From assembly GCA_030040695.1 (NCBI GenBank), contig JASHTE010000261.1, positions 1 to 10,589 of the forward strand: a stretch of 10,589 nt of DNA. Direction: 5' to 3'. Origin of the DNA: Vulcanimicrobiota bacterium (GTDB lineage Bacteria > Vulcanimicrobiota > Vulcanimicrobiia > Vulcanimicrobiales > Vulcanimicrobiaceae). Shown in pieces: positions 1 through 6,614 of this stretch. The translations under genes and the position numbers were made by a program. The notes below the pieces were generated by a model. That model was not told the DNA's origin and did no database searches. It saw nothing but the letters and a program-made list of their open reading frames with translations. Position 1 is the stretch's first letter. Every line of letters starts with the position of its first letter.

Positions 1-290
1 GCAGTGATGCCGTCGGAGCTCATCGGCGCTAGTACGAGCGCGGAGTATCGCGCAGTACGCGGCTCGGTGATCCGCGGCAGCCTCTCTTCGTGCGTCCAGG
101 CATTGAGCGCGAAGAGCACGAGGGCAGCCGGGACGAGCGCGCGAACGAGCGGGGGCTCACGCGGACGCGCCGCATAACCGCAGAGCGCCATAATCGCGAG
201 CGCGTCGAGCAGGCGCCCTTCGGCCGAGAGCGGCGCAAGGGCAAGGGTCCCGAGCACGGAGGCAATCCCGAAAAGGAGAAGCGGGGTCAC
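1..290 (-). CDS. Polytopic membrane protein, N-terminal part (possible ComEC/Rec2-like DNA-uptake channel), cut by left edge
   Basis: An open frame reads leftwards from a GTG at 290-288 to the window edge: 96 codons without a stop, with mostly G/C third positions. An in-frame TAG at 299-297 lies just upstream, so GTG 290 is the only reasonable start. The translation begins MTPLLLFGIASVLG and has three hydrophobic segments, at about residues 3-20, 27-41 and 47-64. A polar stretch (THEERLPRITEPRTARYSA) then leads into what looks like a beta-rich domain. Three N-terminal helices followed by an OB-like region is the layout of the ComEC/Rec2 N-terminus (DUF4131), the inner-membrane channel for transforming DNA. 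A ComEA-like gene lies about 3.5 kb away on the other strand, which fits. The diagnostic competence domain and any metallo-beta-lactamase domain would be outside the window, so another multi-pass membrane protein is possible. I see no strong ribosome binding site. The gene being real is more certain than its identity. Confidence 0.55.
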   Translation of the reverse strand, partial: MTPLLLFGIASVLGTLALAPLSAEGRLLDALAIMALCGYAARPREPPLVRALVPAALVLFALNAWTHEERLPRITEPRTARYSALVLAPMSSDGIT

Positions 291-310
291 GCGCTTCTAT
301 CACGGCGTCA

Positions 311-321
311 AAGGAAAGGTG
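311..321 (+). promoter_or_regulatory. Ribosome binding site deciding the epimerase start
   Basis: A purine-rich AAGGAAAGGTG lies 5 bases before the TTG at 327, a good Shine-Dalgarno match. It fixes the epimerase start at TTG 327, although the frame stays open upstream to about position 90. The site sits in the 36-base gap (291-326) between this gene and the divergent membrane-protein gene. No -10/-35 pair is apparent in that gap, so promoters for the two genes would have to overlap each other's coding sequence. Confidence 0.75.
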
Positions 322-326
322 AAAGA

Positions 327-1259
327 TTGCGGATCATCGTGACGGGCGGCGCCGGCTTCATCGGCTCGCACATCGTCGACGAGTACCTCGCCCAAGGTCA
401 CGACGTGCTCGTCATCGACTCGCTCTGGGAACACGGCGGTGGGCGTCGTGCAAACGTACCCGATCGCGTCACCTTCGTGCCGATGGACATTCGCGACAAG
501 AGCATCGGCCGCGTCTTTGCCGAGTTCCGCCCAGAGGTCGTCAGCCATCACGCGGCCCAGGCATCCGTGGCGATCTCCGCGCGCGATCCGGGCCTGGATG
601 CCGATGTCAACGTCGTCGGCCTCTTGAACGTGCTGGAGAACGCCGTCAAAGTCGGCGCGCGCAAGGTGATCTTCGCCGGCAGCGGCGCAAGCTTCGGCAC
701 CCCCGAAGCCTTTCCAATCACCGAGGGGACGCCGCAGCGACCCAGCTCACCCTACGGCATCACGAAGATGGTCGCCGAGCACTATCTGCGCTTCTATAAG
801 GAAGACCACAACCTCGATTTCACGTCGCTGCGTTACGGGAACGTCTACGGGCCGCGTCAGGACCCGAACGGCGAGGCGGGCGTGATCGCAATCTTCATCG
901 GCAGGTTCCTCAAGCGCGAGGGCGTGCGCATTGACTGGGACGGTGGGCAGACGCGCGACTACGTCTACGTGAAAGACATCGCGAGGTGCAACGTCGATGC
1001 CCTGACGCGCGGCTCGGGCGAGTGCTTCGTCATCGGGACCGGTATCAAGACGAGCGTCAACGAGATCTACGCCATGCTCGTCGATATCAGTGGCTTCGAA
1101 GCGCCCGTGTCGCACGCCGAGAAGCGCCCAGGCGACGCACGAGACGCGCAGTTCGACTCGACGCTCGCGCACACGCTCATGGGCTGGCGCCCACGGACGT
1201 CACTGCACGACGGGATGCTCGAGACGTACGAGTACTTTAAGAAGCTCGTCTCGCCGTAG
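327..1259 (+). CDS. NAD-dependent nucleotide-sugar epimerase/dehydratase (extended SDR, GalE-like)
   Basis: The 310-residue product begins MRIIVTGGAGFIGSH, reading TTG 327 as Met. The Rossmann motif GGAGFIG is at residues 7-13. Asp31, at the end of the second strand (VLVIDS), is the residue that typically selects NAD over NADP. The active-site pair Y143xxxK147 (SPYGITK) is present, with Ser119 in GSGASFG at the position of the catalytic Ser/Thr. RYGNVYGPRQ (169-178) and DYVYVKDIAR (211-220) are typical of the UDP-glucose 4-epimerase / dTDP-glucose dehydratase branch, and the length is normal for it. Such soluble enzymes remodel NDP-sugars for surface polysaccharides or galactose metabolism. 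The exact sugar cannot be read from sequence, and no glycosyltransferase neighbours help. The frame is open further upstream, but that stretch (about 90-326) lacks family sequence, is Arg/Glu-rich and overlaps the opposite-strand membrane gene. The gene converges with leuS, with 6 bases between stop codons. Confidence 0.93.
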   Translation: MRIIVTGGAGFIGSHIVDEYLAQGHDVLVIDSLWEHGGGRRANVPDRVTFVPMDIRDKSIGRVFAEFRPEVVSHHAAQASVAISARDPGLDADVNVVGLLNVLENAVKVGARKVIFAGSGASFGTPEAFPITEGTPQRPSSPYGITKMVAEHYLRFYKEDHNLDFTSLRYGNVYGPRQDPNGEAGVIAIFIGRFLKREGVRIDWDGGQTRDYVYVKDIARCNVDALTRGSGECFVIGTGIKTSVNEIYAMLVDISGFEAPVSHAEKRPGDARDAQFDSTLAHTLMGWRPRTSLHDGMLETYEYFKKLVSP

Positions 1260-1265
1260 CCGCCT

Positions 1266-3758
1266 TCATCTCACGAGATTGAGCAGCTTATCGGGCACGT
1301 AGAAGTGCCTGCGAGGTTTGTTGCCCTCGAGCTGCGCGCGCACGTTGGGTTCAGCGAGTGCAAGTGCGAGCGCCTCGGCTTCGCCGAGTCCCGGCTGCAC
1401 GGCGAGGCGCGCGCGAATCTTGCCGTTCACTTGTACGACGAGCGTGATTTCGTCGAGCGCGATGAGCGACTCATCCGGCTGCGGGAAACGCTCGAGGTGC
1501 ACCGAGCTCGTATGGCCGAGGCGCTCCCACAGCTCCTCAGCGATGTGCGGCGCGAATGGCGCGAGAAGCAACGGAATCATCGAATACGCGTAGCGCAGAG
1601 CATGGGACTCCGGCGCTTCGCGCTGCAGCGCCGACATGGCGTTGAGGAGCTCGTCGAGCCTCGCGATTGTCGTGTTGTAGTGAAAGCGGCGCGACGTGGT
1701 CTCGTCGATCGCGGACTTCGCAGCAACGTTGAGCGCTCGCAGGACCGATTTCTCCGCTGAGGTCGTCGCTGCCGGAGCCTCTTGGCGATCCCTCGACTTC
1801 GCGCCTTCGGCGCTCCGCTCGGGATGACAGGCTTCGCACAAGCGCCATACTCTATTGATGAAGCGGACGCGGCCCGTGATACCCTCGTCGGTCCAGTCGC
1901 TCGTGTCTTCGGGCGGCGTCGCGTAGAGGAGAAAAAGACGCATCGCGTCCACGCCGTTGCGTTCTGCAGTCTCGTCGATCCCGACCACGTTTCCGCGTGA
2001 CTTCGACATCTTCTCGCCATCGTGGAGTACGAAGCCCTGATGAAACAGATGTGCGAAGGGCTCGTCGTCGCCGGTCACCCAACCCCGGTCCGCAAAGAAC
2101 TTGTAGAAGAAGCGCGAGTAGAGCAGGTGCAGTACGGCATGCTCGGCGCCGCCGATGTACTGATCGACGTTCATCCAGCCGGCGGCCTCGTCCCGATTCC
2201 ATGGGCCCTGCGTATCGCGCGGAGAGAGGTAGCGAAGATAGTACCATGAAGACTCGAAGAAGGTGTCCATCGTATCCGTGTCGCGTTTTGCGGTTCCGCC
2301 GCATCGTGGGCAGCGCGCGTTCACGAATTCGGGGATCCGCGCGAGCGGCGAACCTTCACCGGTGATCGGTGCGTTCGGCGGCAGCAAGACCGGAAGCTCC
2401 GACTCCGGCACGGGCACCTCGCCGCACTTCTCGCAATAGAGAATCGGAATGGGCGTGCCCCAGTAACGCTGACGCGAGATAAGCCAGTCGCGCAGCTTAT
2501 AGTTCACGCTTTCGTGTCCGGCCCCGATCGCTTCGAGGCGCTGCGCGATCGCCTTGCGCGCACGTGCGCTCGACATGCCGGTGAAGTCGTCGCTTGCGAT
2601 GAGGCGTCCGTCCCCGATGAACGCCTCTTCGAGCGGCGCGAGTGCCTCGCGGTGGTGTAACGGCACGATGACCTGCGCGATCGGCAGCCCGTGCTTGCGC
2701 GCGAAATCGAAATCACGCTCGTCGTGGGCCGGCACCCCCATCACCGCACCGGTCCCGTACTCCGCGAGCACGTAGTTCGTCACCCAAATAGGCACGTGCT
2801 CGTGTGAGAGCGGGTTGAGCGCGTACGCACCTGTGAAGAGGCCGTCCTTCTCCATCAAGCTCGTGCGCTCGAGCTCCGATTTGGAACGCAGCGACGAAGC
2901 GAACGTGTCGATCGCCTCCGCGTGTTTCTTCGAAATCACGCTCTTGAGCAGTGGAATCACCGGGTGCTCCGGCGCAATCGCGAGGAAGGTCACGCCGAAG
3001 AGCGTGTCGGCGCGCGTCGTGAAGGCTTCAATGCGCCCCTTCGTGCGCTCGACGCCGAAGGCAAGCTCAACGCCCTCGCTGCGGCCGATCCAGTTGCGTT
3101 GCATCGTTTTGGTGCGCTCGGGCCAACCATCGAGCCGGTCGAGATCGGCAAGGAGGCGATCTGCGTACGCGGTGATCTTCAAGAACCATTGCGCGAGGTT
3201 CCGCCGCTCGACGTGCGCACCGCAGCGCCAACAACATCCGTCGATTACCTGCTCGTTGGCGAGCACGGTTTGATCGTGTGGGCACCAGTTTACCGGCGCC
3301 TCGCGCTTATAAGCGAGGCCGCGCTCGTAGAGGCGCAAGAAGAGCCATTGATTCCAACGATAGTACTCGGGCTCGCATGTCGCGAACTCGCGCGACCAGT
3401 CGTAACCTGTTCCCATGAGCCGTAGCTGGCGCTTCATGTTGGCGATGTTGGAGCGGGTCCAGGTCGCGGGATCGATACCGCGTTCGATCGCCGCATTCTC
3501 GGCAGGCAGCCCAAACGCGTCCCAGCCCATCGGATGGAGCACCTCGCGGCCGAGCATGCGCATCGTCCGGGCAACAGCGTCACCGAGGGTGTAGTTCTTT
3601 GCGTGTCCTACGTGCAGATCGCCCGACGGATACGGCAGCATCTCGAGAACGTAGTATTTGTCGCGCGAGGGAATGCGCGGCGCGGCGTAGGTGTGATCGC
3701 GCGCCCAGCGCTCCTGCCACTTTCGCTCCACCGATTTGAAATCGTAGGGCTCGGCCAT
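1266..3758 (-). CDS. leuS: Leucyl-tRNA synthetase
   Basis: The 830-residue class I synthetase charges tRNA-Leu with leucine using ATP in the cytoplasm. The HIGH-type motif is HVGH at 49-52 and KMSKS is at 583-587. The CP1 editing domain is intact: the threonine-rich TTRADTLFG is at 247-255 and GVPAHDERDFDFA at 341-353, including the conserved Asp. Cysteines at 159, 175/176 and 179, and pairs C442/C445 and C483/C486, suggest bound zinc. The anticodon-binding alpha-helical domain follows from about 670. The C-terminal leucyl-specific domain (VVQVNGKIRARL, 774-785) ends in the usual YVPDKLLNLV. The length is normal for bacterial LeuRS. Start ATG 3758 is preceded by a weak AAGG close to it, with a further purine-rich AGAGG upstream. 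The oddity is residues 644-658 (CHPERSAEGAKSRDR), encoded by an interspersed repeat inside the naturally variable linker between the catalytic core and the anticodon-binding domain. All catalytic and editing motifs are intact, so the enzyme should work. Confidence 0.98.
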   Translation of the reverse strand: MAEPYDFKSVERKWQERWARDHTYAAPRIPSRDKYYVLEMLPYPSGDLHVGHAKNYTLGDAVARTMRMLGREVLHPMGWDAFGLPAENAAIERGIDPATWTRSNIANMKRQLRLMGTGYDWSREFATCEPEYYRWNQWLFLRLYERGLAYKREAPVNWCPHDQTVLANEQVIDGCCWRCGAHVERRNLAQWFLKITAYADRLLADLDRLDGWPERTKTMQRNWIGRSEGVELAFGVERTKGRIEAFTTRADTLFGVTFLAIAPEHPVIPLLKSVISKKHAEAIDTFASSLRSKSELERTSLMEKDGLFTGAYALNPLSHEHVPIWVTNYVLAEYGTGAVMGVPAHDERDFDFARKHGLPIAQVIVPLHHREALAPLEEAFIGDGRLIASDDFTGMSSARARKAIAQRLEAIGAGHESVNYKLRDWLISRQRYWGTPIPILYCEKCGEVPVPESELPVLLPPNAPITGEGSPLARIPEFVNARCPRCGGTAKRDTDTMDTFFESSWYYLRYLSPRDTQGPWNRDEAAGWMNVDQYIGGAEHAVLHLLYSRFFYKFFADRGWVTGDDEPFAHLFHQGFVLHDGEKMSKSRGNVVGIDETAERNGVDAMRLFLLYATPPEDTSDWTDEGITGRVRFINRVWRLCEACHPERSAEGAKSRDRQEAPAATTSAEKSVLRALNVAAKSAIDETTSRRFHYNTTIARLDELLNAMSALQREAPESHALRYAYSMIPLLLAPFAPHIAEELWERLGHTSSVHLERFPQPDESLIALDEITLVVQVNGKIRARLAVQPGLGEAEALALALAEPNVRAQLEGNKPRRHFYVPDKLLNLVR
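1787..1829 (-). repeat. CHPERS-type short interspersed palindromic repeat, read in frame inside leuS
   Basis: On the minus strand this segment reads TGTCATCCCGAGCGGAGCG, then CCGAAGGCGCGAAG, then TCGAGGGATC. This is the form of a widespread short interspersed repeat whose translation, CHPERS(A)EGAKSRD, turns up in annotations of many high-GC bacteria. It contains a perfect 5-bp hairpin with a 3-base loop (GCGCC-TTC-GGCGC at 1801-1813 on the plus strand) inside a longer imperfect palindrome bounded by CCC and GGG. It lies wholly within leuS, covers codons 644-658, and preserves the reading frame. I found no second copy in this window, so the claim that it is a repeat rests on recognising the sequence, not on copies seen here. 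Confidence 0.7.
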
Positions 3759-3810
3759 GCGCCTTCGTACCGCCTCTTGCCGCGCGAAGCCTCCGTCGTG
3801 ATCGAGGAAC
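3759..3810. other. Divergent intergenic gap between leuS and the ComEA-like gene
   Basis: These 52 bases must carry both translation starts and probably at least one promoter. GAGG at 3804-3807 lies just before the GTG at 3811, and an in-frame TGA at 3799-3801 rules out a longer ComEA-like protein. I see no convincing -10/-35 pair in either direction and no palindromic operator. Confidence 0.6.
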
Positions 3811-4404
3811 GTGACACGCTATCTCCTCGTCTTCGGTGGCGTCGCGGTCGCGACGCTTGCCTTCTTTCATCCTGCGCCGCACGCGCCGGAGGCACTCGCG
3901 CCGGCGTCTGCGCGGTCGCAGCACGCATTCCGAAGCCGCGCCTCGGAGCGGCGGGCGCAGATCGTCGTCTACGTCGCGGGCTCGGTACGGCACCCCGGCC
4001 TCTATAGTTTGAGTGAGGACGCGCGCGCCGATGAGGCCGTAGCGCGTGCGGGCGGCTTCTCGCGCGACGCTGACGAGGCCGGTGTCGATCTCGCGGAGCA
4101 CCTCGAGGACGGCGACGAGGTCGACGTGCCCGCGATTGGCGCTTCTCATCGAAAGCGCGCGTCGCGCACGTCGCGCCGGCGCCGAAACTCCCATCGCCGC
4201 CGGAGCTTCAGCGGTGCCGTGAACGTCAACGCCGCTGACGCGCATGCGCTGAGCGAAGTTCCAGGAATTGGCCCGGCCATCGCACAGCGCATCGTAAACG
4301 TGCGCGAGCAAGAGGGGCCTTACGACTCGCTCGACGAGCTGCTCGACGTTGCCGGGATGACCGATGCAAAGCTCGATCGGGCGAGGCAGTACCTTCGGCT
4401 CTAG
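3811..4404 (+). CDS. ComEA-like competence DNA-binding protein (SLBB + helix-hairpin-helix)
   Basis: The 197-residue protein starts at GTG 3811. One N-terminal hydrophobic segment (about residues 4-19, YLLVFGGVAVATLAFF) would anchor it in the membrane with the rest outside. Residues about 51-108 (VYVAGSVRHPGLYSL to GDEVDVPA) form an SLBB/S1-like domain of the type in the first half of ComEA. Residues about 137-197 carry the ComEA helix-hairpin-helix repeat: VNVNAADAHALSEVPGIGP, then the second hairpin at SLDELLDVAGMTDAKLDRA. In the family this binds double-stranded DNA outside the cell and passes it to ComEC. The linker between the domains (H113-R131) has eleven Arg/Lys in 19 residues, unusually basic and possibly an extra DNA contact. 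Domain order and length match ComEA. The gene is divergent from leuS and 17 bases upstream of the acyl-CoA ligase on the same strand, a pairing with no obvious functional logic. Confidence 0.9.
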   Translation: MTRYLLVFGGVAVATLAFFHPAPHAPEALAPASARSQHAFRSRASERRAQIVVYVAGSVRHPGLYSLSEDARADEAVARAGGFSRDADEAGVDLAEHLEDGDEVDVPAIGASHRKRASRTSRRRRNSHRRRSFSGAVNVNAADAHALSEVPGIGPAIAQRIVNVREQEGPYDSLDELLDVAGMTDAKLDRARQYLRL

Positions 4405-4421
4405 CGAATGATATTTTTACA
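4405..4421 (+). promoter_or_regulatory. AT-rich, Shine-Dalgarno-less leader of the acyl-CoA ligase (possible -10 element)
   Basis: The 17 bases between the ComEA-like stop and ATG 4422 read CGAATGATATTTTTACA, one of the few AT-rich spots in the window, and contain no purine-rich ribosome binding site. TATTTT at 4412-4417 fits the TANNNT form of a -10 hexamer and sits only 4 bases before the ATG, so a leaderless or nearly leaderless transcript is possible. No matching -35 is seen in the end of the upstream gene. Translational coupling to the upstream gene is the alternative. Confidence 0.25.
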
Positions 4422-6191
4422 ATGGCCCTGCCTCCCAAGAAGACGCTGCCGCAGTTGGTGCGGGAGGCGCTCGCGGCTCCTCGTCCGGAGGCGGTCGTCG
4501 AGCGCGTTGACGGCGCATGGACGCCTCTCTCCAATGTTGCGCTTCTGGAGCGGGTCGAGCACGTTGCAGCGGCGCTGCGCGACGCCGGGCTCGCGGAGGG
4601 CGAGCGCGTCGCACTGATCTCCCACGACTGCGTCGACTGGATCGTGTGCGCGCTCGGAACGCTCTTTGCGGGCTGCGTCATCGTGCCGATCTATCCGACG
4701 CAGGCGATCGATCAGACGAGCTATATCCTCCAGCACTCCGGCGCGAAGTTGCTCTTCGTCGACACCGCGCACGCGCACGAGAGATTGCAGTCTGTCGCTT
4801 CGCTGCCGCGCGTCGTGCGTTTTGACGCGCAGGGAGAAGGCTCGCTGCGCGATTTCGAGCAACGCGGCGTGCAGTCTGCGCCAGCGCTAACGCACGCGAC
4901 CCCCGACGATCTCGCCGTTCTCATCTACACGTCCGGGACGACCGGCAATCCCAAGGGCGTGATGCTCAGTCACGACAACATTGCCTTCGACGCGCAGTCG
5001 TCACTCGCGTACGGCTTCCATGGCATCTCGCCGCGCGAGACCGTCCTCTCGGCGCTTCCCTACTCGCACATCTTCGAGCACACGATGATCTACATTTATC
5101 TGCTCGCGCGAGTGCGTTATTACATCTGCCACGATCCGAGCGGACTGCTCGCCGATCTGCTGTACGTTCGGCCCGCAACGATGGCGGCGGTGCCGCGGAT
5201 TTTCGACCGCGTGCTCGCCGGCACCATTGCCACTGCGTTGCAGCATGGCGGTTTGCAGGCGAAGCTCGTCCCTTGGGCGCTGCGTGTAGGTCACGATTAC
5301 ATGCACGCCAAGATGATCGAGCGCGTTTGGCGCCTGGGACTCTGGCTGCGCTATCTCGTCGCGCGTACGCTTGTCCTCTCGAAGATCCGCAAGCGCCTGG
5401 GGCTCGATCGCCTTCATTACTTCGTCAGTGGCAGCGCTCCGCTGCACGTCGACACGGCGATGACCTTCCTTGGACTCGGTCTGCCGATCATGCAGGGCTA
5501 CGGCCTGACCGAGACCTCGCCCGTGACGACGGTGAGCCGTCTCGCCACGAATCGTTACGGTGCAGTCGGCAAGCCGATTCCCGGCGTCGAAGTACGGATC
5601 GCAGAGGACGGCGAGATTCTCACGCGCGGGCGACAGGTGATGAAGGGCTACTACAACGACGAGGCCGCGACTGCCGCCGCGCTCGAGAACGGATGGCTTC
5701 ACACGGGCGACATCGGGCGAGTCGACAAGAAAGGCTTCCTCTACATCACCGACCGGAAGAGCGAAGTCTTCAAAACGGCCGGCGGCAAGTTCATCGCGCC
5801 GGCCCGCATCGAGTCGGCAATCAAACGGTCGTTGTACGTGACGCAGGCGATGGTAGTTGGGGAGGGGCGGCCGCATCCTGCGGCACTGCTCAACGTGAAC
5901 TGGGACCTCGTGCGCGGCGCACTCGGTATCCCCGCGACGACGTCGCCCGCCGAGCTCGCTCGACGCGACGACGTCCTCACCTTTCTCACGAGAGAGGTCG
6001 AGCATCAAACGAGCGATCTCGCACCCTACGAACAGGTGCGGCGCATCATCGTGATTCCGGACGAGTTCACCGTCGAGAGCGGACACCTCTCACCTGCAAT
6101 GAAGATCAAACGCCGTGTCGTCGAGCGGCAATATGGGCAGCAAATCGAAGGTGCCTACCAAGCGGACCTTCACGTACACGCTCATGCTTGA
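4422..6191 (+). CDS. Long-chain fatty-acid-CoA ligase (AMP-binding, ANL superfamily)
   Basis: The 589-residue enzyme of the ANL superfamily activates fatty acids to acyl-AMP and then acyl-CoA, at the cytoplasmic face of the membrane. The core motifs are present in order: P-loop YTSGTTGNPKGV (169-180), LPYSHIFEH (212-220), GSAPL (337-341), GYGLTETSP (359-367), TGD (428-430) and hinge motif DRKSEVFKTAGGKF (444-457). C-terminal LSPAMKIKRR (557-566) has K561 at the catalytic lysine position. The GYGLTETSP and FKTAGGKFIAP forms are those of long-chain (FadD/FAA-type) ligases rather than acetyl-CoA synthetase; chain length cannot be read. Family similarity ends near QYGQQIEGAY. The last ~19 codons have weak G/C bias at third positions (9 of 19) because they run out of frame over the start of the PadR gene. 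There is no Shine-Dalgarno sequence before ATG 4422. Confidence 0.94.
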   Translation: MALPPKKTLPQLVREALAAPRPEAVVERVDGAWTPLSNVALLERVEHVAAALRDAGLAEGERVALISHDCVDWIVCALGTLFAGCVIVPIYPTQAIDQTSYILQHSGAKLLFVDTAHAHERLQSVASLPRVVRFDAQGEGSLRDFEQRGVQSAPALTHATPDDLAVLIYTSGTTGNPKGVMLSHDNIAFDAQSSLAYGFHGISPRETVLSALPYSHIFEHTMIYIYLLARVRYYICHDPSGLLADLLYVRPATMAAVPRIFDRVLAGTIATALQHGGLQAKLVPWALRVGHDYMHAKMIERVWRLGLWLRYLVARTLVLSKIRKRLGLDRLHYFVSGSAPLHVDTAMTFLGLGLPIMQGYGLTETSPVTTVSRLATNRYGAVGKPIPGVEVRIAEDGEILTRGRQVMKGYYNDEAATAAALENGWLHTGDIGRVDKKGFLYITDRKSEVFKTAGGKFIAPARIESAIKRSLYVTQAMVVGEGRPHPAALLNVNWDLVRGALGIPATTSPAELARRDDVLTFLTREVEHQTSDLAPYEQVRRIIVIPDEFTVESGHLSPAMKIKRRVVERQYGQQIEGAYQADLHVHAHA

Positions 6192-6606
6192 GACGCGCGT
6201 GGCCGGCGTGTACCCGCACGAGCATCCCGTCGATGAGATTCTCAGAGGGCCGATCAAGAGCAAGACGGTGTTCCCGGCGCTGCTCCTGCACCTTCTGGAG
6301 GAGCAACCCGATCACGGGTATGGTCTGATGCAGCGCATCGATAAGCTCTGTGGCGACCTGATCGCGGTCAACACGAACAAAATCTACCCCTTGCTGCGGC
6401 GTCTCGAGGAGCGCGGCTTCGTCAGCGCGACGTGGGATCACCCGACGAAGCGGTCCCGACGCATCTACGCGATCACGCCCGCGGGGGTCGAGCGCCTCGA
6501 ACGCATCAAGCGCGCGATGAATCCCTATCTCGAGACCATCGAACGGGCGATTGCCCGTCTGCGGCATGCGCTCTACGAGAGCTCTGAAGGGCGTAGCGAC
6601 CGCTAG
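6133..6606 (+). CDS. PadR-family transcriptional regulator
   Basis: The 157-residue DNA-binding protein is dominated by a PadR winged helix at about residues 38-122: ILRGPIKSKTVFPALLLHLL, EQPDHGYGLMQRI, then the recognition-helix region NTNKIYPLLRRLEERGFV and a wing ending in RRIYAITPAGVERL. A C-terminal helix (about 125-147) would form the dimer interface. PadR proteins are usually repressors responding to small ligands or stress, often acting on neighbouring genes. I chose ATG 6133 because third positions in this frame become strongly G/C from there (16 of 18 codons to 6186) just as the ligase frame loses its bias, and GAGCGG lies about 6 bases upstream. GTG 6115 and ATG 6184 are alternatives; the latter would overlap the ligase by only 8 bases (ATGCTTGA). 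The gene sits between the ligase and two exported peptidases, which makes those its most likely targets. Confidence 0.93.
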   Translation: MGSKSKVPTKRTFTYTLMLETRVAGVYPHEHPVDEILRGPIKSKTVFPALLLHLLEEQPDHGYGLMQRIDKLCGDLIAVNTNKIYPLLRRLEERGFVSATWDHPTKRSRRIYAITPAGVERLERIKRAMNPYLETIERAIARLRHALYESSEGRSDR

Positions 6607-6614
6607 CGACAACC

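Noticed and set aside
90..326. In-frame N-terminal extension of the epimerase to an upstream ATG
   Set aside because: The extra 79 residues are Arg/Glu-rich with no epimerase homology, the canonical Rossmann strand starts right after TTG 327, a good ribosome binding site precedes that TTG, and the opposite strand encodes a better membrane protein there.
1293..1310. Hairpin GGGCAC-loop-GTGCCT just past the epimerase stop as a terminator
   Set aside because: The stem is only 5-6 pairs, has no T-run after it, and lies in the leuS C-terminal coding sequence; probably chance.
1787..1829. Reading the leuS repeat as a frameshift, assembly error or insertion-sequence remnant
   Set aside because: The frame is preserved on both sides, the downstream anticodon-binding and C-terminal domains are intact, and no transposase fragment is present.
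3580..4311. Long minus-strand open frame (243 codons) across the leuS start and the ComEA-like gene
   Set aside because: It is Arg-rich, has no recognisable domain, and overlaps two well-supported genes; long spurious frames are expected in high-GC DNA.
5001..6086. Long minus-strand open frame (361 codons) opposite the acyl-CoA ligase
   Set aside because: The composition (many Arg, Asp, His, Glu) is that of a codon shadow, with no hydrophobic pattern or motif, while the plus strand holds all ANL motifs.
5273..6328. Plus-strand 351-codon frame overlapping ligase and PadR genes
   Set aside because: Arg/Ser-rich shadow in the wrong frame that crosses two real genes and contains no domain.
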